Assembly: GCA_002419215.1 (NCBI GenBank)
Contig: DIFQ01000075.1
Location: 7,669-71,668 of the forward strand
Source of the DNA: Syntrophaceae bacterium UBA5744
GTDB lineage: Bacteria > Desulfobacterota > Syntrophia > Syntrophales > UBA2192
Direction: 5' to 3'
Length of the DNA stretch: 64,000 bases
Part shown: positions 7,373 to 15,433 of the stretch, in pieces
How the letters are laid out: each line of letters begins with the position of its first letter
Position numbering within the stretch: position 1 is the first letter of the stretch
Program-made: the position numbers and the translations under genes
The notes under the pieces: model-generated
Told to the model about the DNA's origin: nothing
What the model saw: only the letters and a program-made list of their open reading frames with translations
Database searches by the model: none

Positions 7373-8608
7373 TTGAAGCCCATGAAGAAAACGATACTGA
7401 TCATTCTTGGCTGCCTGATCCTGCTCGTCGGCGGCTGTGCGTTCTTCAGGAAGCCGCCTGTCGTGCCTGCGCCCCCTCCACCGCAAAAGGAGGGGCCGCC
7501 GCTTGCCGCTGTCACCGCCGGCGATCTCCCCGTTCTCCGGGACGATCTGGACCGTGAATCGCTCGGCAGGGCCCTGCGAAAGAGCCTGGAGTACTACGCC
7601 AGGCTCCCGGAGCGATCCACGTACCGGATGGGGGAGAAGCGTTTTACGGTAAGCGACATGAAGGAAACGCTTCAGGCGTTCCTGGAGATCGTCGAGAGCG
7701 GCGATTCCCCCGCCGCAATCGAAAGAAGAGTGCGGGGGGCCTTCGACGTCTACAGGGCCTCCGGCAGCGCTCCGTCCGGCAAGGTTCTTTTCACCGGCTA
7801 TTATGAGCCCGTCCTGAAAGGGTCTCTCGAGAGGACCGACCTCTACCGCTATCCCATCTACCGCAAGCCCGACGACTCGGTCGTTGTCCAACTCGGGAAA
7901 TTCCGCGAGAAATACCGCAATGAGAGGCTGGTCGGCCGTCTCGAGAACGGCGAGCTGGTTCCCTACTTTACGCGTGAGGAAATCGACGGGGCGGGAGCCC
8001 TCGAAAACAGGGGGCTGGAGATCGCCTGGTTTTCGGATCCCGTCGACATTTTCTTTCTCCACATCCAGGGCTCGGGAATGGTCTGTCTTCACGACGGGGC
8101 ATGCTTCCAGGTGAGCTACGCACAGTCCAACGGCAGGGCCTACCGGAGCATCGGAAGGCTCCTGATCGATTCGGGGAAGGCCACCCGGGAGAACCTGTCC
8201 ATGCAGGGAATCAAGAAGTACCTGAGGGAGCACCCCGAGGAGGCCCGGGAGATCCTCAACTACAACGAAAGCTATGTGTTTTTCCGCACCGTCGACGAGG
8301 GTCCCGTCGGCAGTATCGGAGTGGCACTCACGGGCGGCCGTTCCATCGCGACGGATCAGACGATTTTTCCGCGGGGGGCGCTTGCCTTCATCAAGACCAG
8401 AAAACCGGTCATCGGACCCGGCGGCGATATCCTCTCCAGGGCCCCGTTCTCCCGGTTTGTCCTGAACCAGGACACGGGGGGCGCCATCACAGGCCCCGGG
8501 CGGGTGGATCTGTTCTGCGGAAGGGGCAGCGAGGCGGAGATCACGGCGGGTCATCTCAAGGAGGAGGGCGAGCTGTATTTCCTAATCCTGAAAAAAGCGA
8601 AAAAGTGA
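7373..8608 (+). CDS. mltA: Membrane-bound lytic murein transglycosylase A (lipoprotein)
   Basis: A 411-residue lipoprotein that cleaves peptidoglycan glycan strands in the periplasm. The N-terminus is a lipoprotein signal with the lipobox LVGG-C (Cys22). The MltA domain follows (FTGYYEPVL, YRYPIYRKP, WFSDPVDIFFLHIQGSG). The C-terminal 3D-type barrel carries the catalytic DTGGAI.GPGRVDLFCG motif, whose first Asp is the known catalytic residue of the family. The start is TTG at 7373 behind GAGGGGGA; ATG at 7382 is equally possible. The gene sits alone between repeats. Confidence 0.92.
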   Translation: MKPMKKTILIILGCLILLVGGCAFFRKPPVVPAPPPPQKEGPPLAAVTAGDLPVLRDDLDRESLGRALRKSLEYYARLPERSTYRMGEKRFTVSDMKETLQAFLEIVESGDSPAAIERRVRGAFDVYRASGSAPSGKVLFTGYYEPVLKGSLERTDLYRYPIYRKPDDSVVVQLGKFREKYRNERLVGRLENGELVPYFTREEIDGAGALENRGLEIAWFSDPVDIFFLHIQGSGMVCLHDGACFQVSYAQSNGRAYRSIGRLLIDSGKATRENLSMQGIKKYLREHPEEAREILNYNESYVFFRTVDEGPVGSIGVALTGGRSIATDQTIFPRGALAFIKTRKPVIGPGGDILSRAPFSRFVLNQDTGGAITGPGRVDLFCGRGSEAEITAGHLKEEGELYFLILKKAKK

Positions 8609-8850
8609 AGCGGATCCGCAGCCGTGGCCGGAGTGGCGAATTCTCTTGCCTGCCGCCGGTTTTTTGTGTTAGAAAATCTCACTTTCCGTGTATCAGATTC
8701 CGAAACAGACCAAATCCCAGAACCCCTGATCAACTGTCAACGATTTCTGAACGAGATCATCCTGAAGAGCGCCTGTTGGTTGAGGGCGAGCCGCGCCCGC
8801 GTGGTTCTTTTCATTCAAATCGGTTGCCGTGAACGAAAGGGGGACGCGTT

Positions 8851-9126
8851 ATGACAAAGCAGGACATGATCAACGTGATGGCAAAAGAGGCCAGGATTTC
8901 AAAATCGGCAGCCGGCAGGGCCCTCGAGGCGTACATCGAGGCTGTCGGCGAGGAACTCAAGAAAACGGGAAAACTGAGCCTGGTCGGGTTCGGGGCCTTC
9001 AGCTGTGTGCAGCGCAAGGCCAGAACGGGCCGGAACCCCAAAACGGGAGGCGCCATCGATATTCCGTCCAAAAAAGTAGTCCGATTCAGGGCCGGCAAGG
9101 GGCTGAGCGACGTCGTGAACATCTGA
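8851..9126 (+). CDS. HU-family DNA-binding protein
   Basis: A 91-residue histone-like protein. The HU signature GFGAFSCVQRKARTGRNPKTG spans the beta-arm, and the body SKSAAGRALEAYIEAVGEEL gives the dimerisation helices. It bends or coats DNA non-specifically; HU, not IHF, is the better label because of the short N-terminus and neutral C-terminal end. GGGGGA SD lies ahead of the ATG. It has its own terminator at 9152. A second, IHF-like paralogue lies at 13273. Confidence 0.92.
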   Translation: MTKQDMINVMAKEARISKSAAGRALEAYIEAVGEELKKTGKLSLVGFGAFSCVQRKARTGRNPKTGGAIDIPSKKVVRFRAGKGLSDVVNI

Positions 9127-9151
9127 TCCCGGGTAATCATCCATCCATAGA

Positions 9152-9187
9152 AGACCTCCGCCTGTGGTAACACGGAGGTCTTTTTTT
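9152..9187 (+). terminator. Rho-independent terminator of the HU gene
   Basis: A perfect 9-bp stem, AGACCTCCG (9152-9160) with CGGAGGTCT (9173-9181), a 12-base loop and seven T from 9181. Confidence 0.92.
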
Positions 9188-9213
9188 GACCCGACAGGAC
9201 GCGAAGGGCGGTC

Positions 9214-10023
9214 ATGACGAACATCACGGAAGGGATCAAAAAGACGTTGAGCCCGGCTCTGCAGGGTGTCCTCCTCGAGGCAGGGACCCTGGCCCGCGAG
9301 ATGGGATATGGCGCCTACATCGCAGGCGGCGTGGTCCGGGACGTCCTGATGGGATTGCAGAGTGTCGACGTGGACATCGTCACAGAGGGGGCGGGGATCC
9401 GGTTTGCCGGGAAACTTGCCGGGCGGTTGCATGCAAGGGTGAAGAGCTATGAGAGATTCGGGACCGCCACCCTCACGTTTCCCGACCGGACCAAGGTGGA
9501 CATCGCCACGGCCCGCACGGAAATCTACGAGCGGCCCGCGGCGCTGCCCCGGGTGACGCCCGGCTCCATCCGGGACGACATGTTCCGGCGGGATTTCACG
9601 GTCAACGCGATGGCCGTCTCGCTGATGCCCGGGGAATTCGGCCGCCTTCTCGATGATTTCGGCGGCACCCGCGATATTCGGGAGAAGCGCATCCGGGCTC
9701 TCCACGAACGAAGCTTCATCGACGACCCCACGAGGATCTTCCGGGCCGTCCGGTTCGAAAAGAGGCTCGATTTCCGGATCGTCCGGTCCACGGAGCAATG
9801 GATCGCCGAAGCCCTGTCCCGGGAACTCCTCGAGGAACTGGAGGATTACCGGATTGCGACGGAATTGCGGTTGATCCTCGAGGAGCCCGAGCCGGCACGG
9901 ACGCTCAGGAGGTTGTCGGATCTCGGCATCATCGAAAGGCTGAAGGGGAGACCGGCTCGAGAGAAAGTCCTGGAAGCGCAGCTGATGAAAGTGCTTCGGG
10001 TTCTGGGGCAAGGCGGGGATTAA
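9214..10023 (+). CDS. Compact CCA tRNA nucleotidyltransferase / poly(A) polymerase-type protein
   Basis: A 269-residue class II nucleotidyltransferase. The active site is complete: GGVVRDVLMG with DVDIV (metal-binding Asp pair), then the DDMFRRDFTVNAMAV and DDPTRIFRAVRFEKRLDF motifs that bind RNA and select the nucleotide. It ends soon after the neck region; the body and tail domains of usual CCA-adding enzymes (about 400 residues or more) are missing. It could be a CCA-, A- or CC-adding enzyme or a regulatory nucleotidyltransferase; the sequence alone does not decide. ATG 9214 follows the HU terminator. Confidence 0.8.
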   Translation: MTNITEGIKKTLSPALQGVLLEAGTLAREMGYGAYIAGGVVRDVLMGLQSVDVDIVTEGAGIRFAGKLAGRLHARVKSYERFGTATLTFPDRTKVDIATARTEIYERPAALPRVTPGSIRDDMFRRDFTVNAMAVSLMPGEFGRLLDDFGGTRDIREKRIRALHERSFIDDPTRIFRAVRFEKRLDFRIVRSTEQWIAEALSRELLEELEDYRIATELRLILEEPEPARTLRRLSDLGIIERLKGRPAREKVLEAQLMKVLRVLGQGGD

Positions 10024-10066
10024 GGAAAATTGCCGTGTTTTTCCTTGAACTTGGGCTCGCTTGCCG

Positions 10067-10095
10067 TTGACACGGGCAGGCAATTCTGTTATACG
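10067..10095 (+). promoter_or_regulatory. Sigma-70-type promoter for trpS-scpA-scpB-rluB
   Basis: TTGACA (10067-10072), a 17-base spacer, and TATACG (10090-10095). It lies about 80 bases ahead of trpS. Confidence 0.75.
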
Positions 10096-10172
10096 AGCAG
10101 GGCGCCCGGGTCATGCCCGGGCGCTTTCCGATAAACGACAAGGCCGGGATTGAGCGGCGTGCAAGAGGGGAT

Positions 10173-11165
10173 ATGGCAACGAAACGAAGAATCCTGAGTG
10201 GAATTCGGCCCACGGGCAAGCTGCACCTGGGAAACTACCTCGGTGCACTGAAGAACTGGGTGGATCTGCAGAACGACGGCGGCTACGAGTGTTTCTACTT
10301 TATCGCCGACTGGCACGCCCTCACATCGGATTACAACCGCACCGAGGAGATCCGCGCCAACCGGATCGACATTGCCATTGACTGGCTGGCCGCCGGGCTC
10401 GACCCGAAGGAAAGCACCCTTTTCGTTCAGTCCTCCGTCGTCGAGCACGCGGAGCTCTTCGTGCTGCTGTGCATGATCACCCCGCTGCCCTGGCTCGAAC
10501 GCAATCCGACCTACAAGGAAATGAAGCAGGAGCTCGCCGACCGGGATCTCTCGACCTTCGGGTTTCTCGGCTACCCCGTTCTCCAGGCGGCGGACATCAT
10601 CATGTACAAGGCCTATGGCGTGCCCGTCGGCGTCGACCAGCTGCCCCACGTGGAGCTCACCCGGGAGATCGCAAGGCGCTTCAACTTCCTCTACCGCGAG
10701 ATCTTCCCCATCCCGGAGCCGCTCCTGACGGAGGTGCCGAAGCTCCTGGGGATCGACGGACGCAAGATGAGCAAGTCCTACGACAACGCCATCTTCCTCA
10801 CCGACCGGGGCGAGGAGCTGCGCAAGAAGATCGAGTCCATGTTCACCGACCCGCAGCGCCAGAAAAAAAGCGACCCCGGAAGGCCGGAGGTCTGCAACGT
10901 TTTCAGCTTCCACAACCTTTACTCCCCAGCGGCCGAGGTCGACGAGATCGAAAGGGACTGCCGCAAGGCCGCCATCGGCTGCGTCCAGTGCAAGAAGCGG
11001 CTGGCCCTGCGCATTGCGGAAGGGCTCGAGCCGATCCACGAGAAGCAGGACTACTACCGGGCCCACATGCAGGAAGTGCGCGACATCATCGCCGACGGCA
11101 ACGAACGGGCCCGGAAGGTGGCCCGGGCGACGATGGCCGAAGTCCGCGAGGCCATCCGGATCTGA
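10173..11165 (+). CDS. trpS: Tryptophanyl-tRNA synthetase
   Basis: A 330-residue class Ic aminoacyl-tRNA synthetase that charges tRNA-Trp. The HIGH-like motif is LHLGNYLGAL, and KMSKS is exact at about residues 198-202. GAGGGG before ATG 10173 supports this start over the open upstream frame. It is the first gene of an operon with scpA (5-base gap), scpB and rluB; trpS-scpAB linkage is common in deltaproteobacteria. Confidence 0.96.
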   Translation: MATKRRILSGIRPTGKLHLGNYLGALKNWVDLQNDGGYECFYFIADWHALTSDYNRTEEIRANRIDIAIDWLAAGLDPKESTLFVQSSVVEHAELFVLLCMITPLPWLERNPTYKEMKQELADRDLSTFGFLGYPVLQAADIIMYKAYGVPVGVDQLPHVELTREIARRFNFLYREIFPIPEPLLTEVPKLLGIDGRKMSKSYDNAIFLTDRGEELRKKIESMFTDPQRQKKSDPGRPEVCNVFSFHNLYSPAAEVDEIERDCRKAAIGCVQCKKRLALRIAEGLEPIHEKQDYYRAHMQEVRDIIADGNERARKVARATMAEVREAIRI

Positions 11166-11170
11166 ACGCC

Positions 11171-11902
11171 ATGAGCTACGAGGTCAAACTCGACATCTTT
11201 GAAGGGCCGCTCGATCTTCTGCTCTACCTGATCCGGAAGAACGAGCTCGACATCTACAACATCCCCATGGCCCTCATCACGGAACAGTACCTGGCCCATC
11301 TCGAGATGATGAAGGCCCTCAATCTCGACCTGGCCGGGGAGTACCTCGTGCTGGCGGCAACGCTTGTCCACATCAAGTCGAAAATGCTCCTGCCCGTCGA
11401 GGAAGGGGAGAAGGAAGGCGAGGAGGAGGCCGACCCCCGGGCGGATCTCGTCAGGCAGCTGCTCGAGTACCAGGCCTTCAAGGAAGTGGCCCTCAGCCTG
11501 GACAAGAGGAAGCTTCTGGACCGGGACGTCTTCAAACGGATCCAGCCCGTCGAGGAGACACCCGGCGAGGAAGAGGACTCCATGGTCGAGGTGACCCTCT
11601 TCGAGCTCATCGAGGCGTTCAAGCAGGTCGCCGAGCGGATGGACAAGGAGGACCTCCTGGAGATCGACACGGAGCGGATCTCGCTCTCCGACCGGATCAA
11701 CGAAATCCTGGAGGACCTCGCGCGGGAGAAGAGCCTGTCCTTCACGGATCTGCTGAAGACGAGCCGTACCCGAAAGGGCATTATTTACACGCTCCTGGCC
11801 ATCCTCGAGCTCATGAAAATGCGGGTTGTCAGGGCTTTTCAGGCCGATCCGTTCGGGCCGATCCGAATTTTCCCGGCAGTGGAGGAATCAACCGATGGAT
11901 GA
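11171..11902 (+). CDS. scpA: Segregation and condensation protein A
   Basis: A 243-residue kleisin. The N-terminal motif DIFEGPLDLLLYLIRKNELDIYNIP and the following ITEQYLAHLEMM and LVLAATLVHIKSKMLLP are diagnostic. ScpA bridges the SMC heads and binds ScpB to form the condensin that compacts and segregates the chromosome. A highly acidic stretch separates the N-terminal domain from the C-terminal winged helix (SRTRKGIIYTLLAILELMKM). Its 3' end overlaps scpB by 8 bases. The smc gene is not in the window. Confidence 0.95.
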   Translation: MSYEVKLDIFEGPLDLLLYLIRKNELDIYNIPMALITEQYLAHLEMMKALNLDLAGEYLVLAATLVHIKSKMLLPVEEGEKEGEEEADPRADLVRQLLEYQAFKEVALSLDKRKLLDRDVFKRIQPVEETPGEEEDSMVEVTLFELIEAFKQVAERMDKEDLLEIDTERISLSDRINEILEDLAREKSLSFTDLLKTSRTRKGIIYTLLAILELMKMRVVRAFQADPFGPIRIFPAVEESTDG

Positions 11903-12416
11903 TGTGAGAGCCATTGTCGAAGCGCTCGTCTTCGCGTCGGATGCCCCCCTCTCGGTGGAGCGTCTGAAAGACATCCTGGGGGACATGGATCGCAAGGCGA
12001 TCCTGGAGATTTTGCAGGATTTGATGCTGGAGTACCGTCAGCGAAGCGGCGGCCTTTGCCTCATGGAGGTGGCCGGCGGATACCAGTTCAGGACGAAAAC
12101 GGATTACGCCCCCTGGATCAAGAAGCTGAGAGGCATCCGGCCCGTTCCCATTTCACCCGCGGCCATGGAGACCCTTTCCGTCGTTGCCTACCGGCAGCCC
12201 GTGACGAGGCAGGAGATCGAGAAGATCCGCGGAGTCGACGTGAGCGGATCGCTCAAGGGGCTTCTGGAAAAGAAACTCGTCCGGATCGTGGGGCGAAAGA
12301 ACGTTCCGGGCAAACCCATCATGTACGGCACGACGAAACGATTTCTCGAGGTCTTCGATCTGAAAGATCTCTCCGAGCTCCCCACGATGAGGGAGATCAC
12401 GGAGATGGAGGAATAG
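11895..12416 (+). CDS. scpB: Segregation and condensation protein B
   Basis: A 173-residue protein with two winged-helix domains. The signature PISPAAMETLSVVAYRQPVTRQEIEKIRGVDVSGSLKGLLEK is clear. It is the ScpA partner in the SMC complex. ATG 11895 is preceded by GGAGGAATC, and the start overlaps the end of scpA, which implies translational coupling. Confidence 0.95.
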   Translation: MDDVRAIVEALVFASDAPLSVERLKDILGDMDRKAILEILQDLMLEYRQRSGGLCLMEVAGGYQFRTKTDYAPWIKKLRGIRPVPISPAAMETLSVVAYRQPVTRQEIEKIRGVDVSGSLKGLLEKKLVRIVGRKNVPGKPIMYGTTKRFLEVFDLKDLSELPTMREITEMEE

Positions 12417-12421
12417 CCCTC

Positions 12422-13150
12422 ATGGAGGAGCGGCTCCAGAAAATCATCGCCGCCGCGGGCATCTGCTCGAGGAGGGCGGCCGAGGAACTCATCCTTGCCG
12501 GGAAGGTCCAGGTCAACGACCGGGTCATCCGGCAGCTCGGGACCAAGGCCGATCCCGATCGGGATGAGATCCGGGTGGACGGCAGACTGATCACGACGGA
12601 GGTCGAGAGGCTCTATCTCGTCCTGAACAAGCCGGCGGGATATGTGACGACCCTGAAAGATCCCGAGGGACGGCCCGTGGTCACTGACCTCCTCTACGAC
12701 ATCGGCAAGCGTGTCTACCCCGTGGGAAGGCTCGACTATGACTCCGAGGGTCTGCTGATCCTGACCAATGACGGCGATTTCGCAGAGCGCATCCAGCACC
12801 CCCGGTACGAGATCCCGCGCACCTATCTCGTCAAGGTCAGGGGACGGCTCGTCCGGAAGGACATCCAGGCCATGCTCAAAGGGATCAAACTGGAGGACGG
12901 GCCCTTTTCGGTCAAAGAGGTGCGCGAGGAGAAATACAACGAGAAAAGCCAGTGGCTCCGGATCACCATTACCGAGGGCCGCAACCGCATCATCCGTCGG
13001 GCCATGGAGGCCCTCGGGCATCCCGTTGCGCGGCTGATCCGGGTCGGGCTGGGAAAGCTGGAGCTGGACAGGCTCAAACCGGGCGAATACCGCCACCTCC
13101 GGAAGAGGGAAATCGAAGAGCTTCTCGGCCCAAAAAGGAAAAAAGGTTAA
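12422..13150 (+). CDS. rluB: Ribosomal large-subunit pseudouridine synthase, RluB/RsuA family
   Basis: A 242-residue pseudouridine synthase. The N-terminal S4 RNA-binding domain reads MEERLQKIIAAAGICSRRAAEELI. The catalytic motif GRLDYDSEGLLILTNDG holds the essential Asp. The C-terminal end carries the basic NRIIRRAMEALGHPV motif of the family. By scpB linkage and S4 domain it is probably RluB, which modifies U2605 of 23S rRNA in E. coli; RluE/RsuA-type specificity cannot be excluded. GGAGGAATAGC upstream supports ATG 12422. Confidence 0.9.
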   Translation: MEERLQKIIAAAGICSRRAAEELILAGKVQVNDRVIRQLGTKADPDRDEIRVDGRLITTEVERLYLVLNKPAGYVTTLKDPEGRPVVTDLLYDIGKRVYPVGRLDYDSEGLLILTNDGDFAERIQHPRYEIPRTYLVKVRGRLVRKDIQAMLKGIKLEDGPFSVKEVREEKYNEKSQWLRITITEGRNRIIRRAMEALGHPVARLIRVGLGKLELDRLKPGEYRHLRKREIEELLGPKRKKG

Positions 13151-13158
13151 AAATGTTC

Positions 13159-13188
13159 TTGACATTCCGTCCTGACCGAAACTAATAT
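13159..13188 (+). promoter_or_regulatory. Sigma-70-type promoter for the IHF-like gene
   Basis: TTGACA (13159-13164), an 18-base spacer, TAATAT (13183-13188), in an AT-rich gap about 85 bases ahead of the gene. Confidence 0.7.
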
Positions 13189-13272
13189 CCAATGAAAACG
13201 CGCAATTAATCCCTTTTTATTTTTGCATCGACAAGCCCTTGCGGCTTATTTCGCTTTGATACGGGGGGGAAC

Positions 13273-13569
13273 ATGAACAAGTCGGGATTGATCGAGGAGT
13301 TGGCGAGGCGGGAGAACCTGACGGAGAAGAAGGCCACCGACGTGGTCAATCTCATATTCAAAGGATTTACGGAAGAGCTGAAGATCAGCGGCCGGATCGA
13401 GATCCGCGGCTTCGGAAGCTTCGTGGTCCGGGACTATGAGTCCTACACGGGCCGAAACCCAAAGACCGGCATGAACATCACCGTCTCGCCGAAGCGGCTA
13501 CCCTTCTTCAAGGTCGGGAAGGAGCTACGCGACAAGGTGAACCTGGAAGACGAAGAGACTATCTCTTGA
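13273..13569 (+). CDS. Integration host factor / HU-family DNA-binding protein
   Basis: A 98-residue IHF/HU-type protein with the signature RIEIRGFGSFVVRDYESYTGRNPKTG. It is longer and more IHF-like than the HU at 8851, with an N-terminal MNKSGLIEELARRENLTEKKATDVV helix pair and an acidic C-terminal tail (NLEDEETIS). IHF subunits bend DNA at specific sites; alpha or beta cannot be told from this alone. The gene has its own promoter upstream and a terminator directly behind it. Confidence 0.9.
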   Translation: MNKSGLIEELARRENLTEKKATDVVNLIFKGFTEELKISGRIEIRGFGSFVVRDYESYTGRNPKTGMNITVSPKRLPFFKVGKELRDKVNLEDEETIS

Positions 13570-13597
13570 GCCGCCACAAGACAACTTGCAGACACAA

Positions 13598-13629
13598 GGG
13601 GTCATATGGAGATATGATCCCTTTTTATT
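13598..13629 (+). terminator. Rho-independent terminator after the IHF-like gene
   Basis: A 10-bp stem (13598-13607 with 13612-13621, one G-U pair), GGAG loop, then CTTTTTATTT. It ends right at the proposed start of the site-2 protease gene. Confidence 0.82.
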
Positions 13630-13630
13630 T

Positions 13631-14515
13631 ATGGGCCTGAAATCGACATTTCGCAGAATCCTTTCCAGCCGCGGGTTTAACCACCCTGTCGTCCCGGCGG
13701 GTCTTTTCGCCGTTACGGTGCTGACCACCCTCGTGGCGGGCGCCCTGCAGGCGGGGGTAAACCCTTTCGAGGCCCCTTTGGAAATCCGGAAAGGCATCCC
13801 CTTTTCCTTCACGCTTCTGCTCATCCTGGGTTGTCACGAGATGGGTCACTGGCTGGCCTCCAGGAGGCACGGAGTGGAGGTTAGTTTCCCCTATTTCATC
13901 CCCGGGCCCACCCTCGTGGGGACTTTCGGGGCTTTCATCGCCATGAAGTCCCCCATTTCGGACCGGAATGCTCTCATCGATATCGGGGCGGCGGGGCCGC
14001 TCACCGGTCTTGCCGTGACCATTCCCGTCCTGTTCATCGGGCTTGCACTCTCACAGATCGTCCCTGCGGTACAGACCGAAGGGGTCGGCATCCACCTCGG
14101 CGAGTGCGCCCTGTTTTCGGCCATCAACTGGCTCGTCAACGGGACCATAGGCCCGGACCAGGACGTGATCCTCCACCCCGTGGCCTTTGCGGGCTGGATC
14201 GGCCTTCTGGTCACCTCCCTCAACCTCATTCCCGTGGGGCAGCTCGACGGCGGACACATCGTTTATGCGATTTTCGGAGCCCGGCAGCGGGAAGTGGCCT
14301 GGATGGTGGTGGGGATGCTGCTGGTTCTCGGGATCGTGGGGTGGGAGGGGTGGCTCATCTGGGGAGGGATCCTGCTCATCCTGGGCGTGCGCCACCCGCC
14401 GGTGATCTACGAATGGGGTGAACTCGACAACAGGCGCCTGGCCATCGGGTACCTGGCCATGTTCTGCTTTGCCCTGACCTTCATGCCCATCCCTTTCACA
14501 AGTATAAACCTGTAA
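13631..14515 (+). CDS. Site-2 protease family (M50) membrane metalloprotease
   Basis: A 294-residue polytopic membrane protein. The zinc-binding HEMGH lies at residues 69-73 inside a hydrophobic segment (LLLILGCHEMGHWLAS), and the third ligand is in NLIPVGQLDGGH near residue 206, as in M50 proteases. There are about six to seven membrane segments and no PDZ domain. Such proteases cut within membranes, but the substrate is unknown. The start is uncertain: ATG 13631 follows a terminator and lacks an SD, while a TTG at 13586 would place the terminator hairpin inside the gene. Confidence 0.82.
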   Translation: MGLKSTFRRILSSRGFNHPVVPAGLFAVTVLTTLVAGALQAGVNPFEAPLEIRKGIPFSFTLLLILGCHEMGHWLASRRHGVEVSFPYFIPGPTLVGTFGAFIAMKSPISDRNALIDIGAAGPLTGLAVTIPVLFIGLALSQIVPAVQTEGVGIHLGECALFSAINWLVNGTIGPDQDVILHPVAFAGWIGLLVTSLNLIPVGQLDGGHIVYAIFGARQREVAWMVVGMLLVLGIVGWEGWLIWGGILLILGVRHPPVIYEWGELDNRRLAIGYLAMFCFALTFMPIPFTSINL

Positions 14516-14518
14516 GGA

Positions 14519-14604
14519 GGTATCGGGTATGGGGTATCGGGCATCGGGAAGGAAGAAGGCTTTTTTCTTTAACCCGAGACCCTATCCCCTAGACCCTATA
14601 CCCC
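14519..14604. repeat. GGGTATC-family heptamer hairpin between convergent genes
   Basis: The left arm (14519-14548) has GGTATC, GGGTATG, GGGTATC and GGGCATC units. The right arm (14573-14604) is C-rich (CCCTATC, CCCTAGA, CCCTATA). The centre holds TTTTTT. It sits between the ends of the protease gene (+) and radC (-), where a hairpin could stop transcription from both sides. Confidence 0.85.
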
Positions 14605-14608
14605 TTCT

Positions 14609-15292
14609 TCAGAGGATTCCCTCTTCGCGGAAGCTGAAGAATCGATTTTCCCCCACGATCAGGTGATCGTGCAGCACGATGTCCATGACCCGGGCGGCGT
14701 CTTGCAGAACCCGAGTCAGGCGGATGTCCGCGTCCGAGGGGCGCACGTGGCCCGAGGGGTGATTGTGGACGAGGATGATGGCCGATGCCTTGTGCTTCAA
14801 GGCTTTCTCGAGGACCTTGCGGGGATAGACGACGGCCTGGTTCACGATCCCCTCCTGGATCGTCTCCACCTTGATGATCCGGTTGCGGGCATTGAGGTAT
14901 ATGACCGCAAAATGCTCGTCCTTTAATCCGCCCATCGATGAGATGCAGTAGTCGATCAGTTCCTTCGTGGAGGAGATCTGCTCGTGCTCCTCGGCTCTCT
15001 GTCGCAGATACAGGGAACCGAGATCCCGGACGATGCTGAAAAGCACGGCCGTGTGGCGGCCGATGCCCGGGATCTCCTGCAGGGCCTCGCGACCGGCGTC
15101 GAGCACCCCCTTCAGCGAGCCGAAGCGCTTCAGGAGTTCCTTCGCCAGGGGCTTCACATCCTTACGGGGAAGGGCATAGAAGAGGATGAGCTCCAGGATC
15201 TCGTAATCCTGAAGGCCGGCGCTTCCCGCCCGTTCGAACCGGGCCTTCAGCCTGTCGCGGTGTCCCAGGTACTGGGGGTCGTCGATGGTCAT
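14609..15292 (-). CDS. radC: RadC family protein (JAB/MPN domain)
   Basis: A 227-residue RadC/UPF0758 protein. A helix-hairpin-helix region (EIPGIGRHTA) precedes the JAB/MPN metalloprotease-like domain with HFAVIYLNARNRI, HNHPSG and the downstream Asp in PSDADIRLTR. The name comes from an old repair phenotype that proved to map elsewhere, so a DNA-repair role is not secure; some homologues are linked with mobile elements or recombination. Length is normal. Confidence 0.9.
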   Translation of the reverse strand: MTIDDPQYLGHRDRLKARFERAGSAGLQDYEILELILFYALPRKDVKPLAKELLKRFGSLKGVLDAGREALQEIPGIGRHTAVLFSIVRDLGSLYLRQRAEEHEQISSTKELIDYCISSMGGLKDEHFAVIYLNARNRIIKVETIQEGIVNQAVVYPRKVLEKALKHKASAIILVHNHPSGHVRPSDADIRLTRVLQDAARVMDIVLHDHLIVGENRFFSFREEGIL

Positions 15293-15433
15293 CGTCCGGA
15301 CCTTTCTCAGGGGTTATCGAGATGGGACATATGGCTGAGGCGCCGGGCGGTCCGCAGCGCCGGTGCAAGGAGTATCGGCAAAAAGCCGGTCAAGACATCG
15401 CGCATCAGGGCAAGATCCGGGGTCTTCCCCCCG

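Noticed and set aside
15293..15433. Gene fragment between radC and znuB
   Set aside because: Open frames here are extensions or shadows of the neighbours with no SD or motif.
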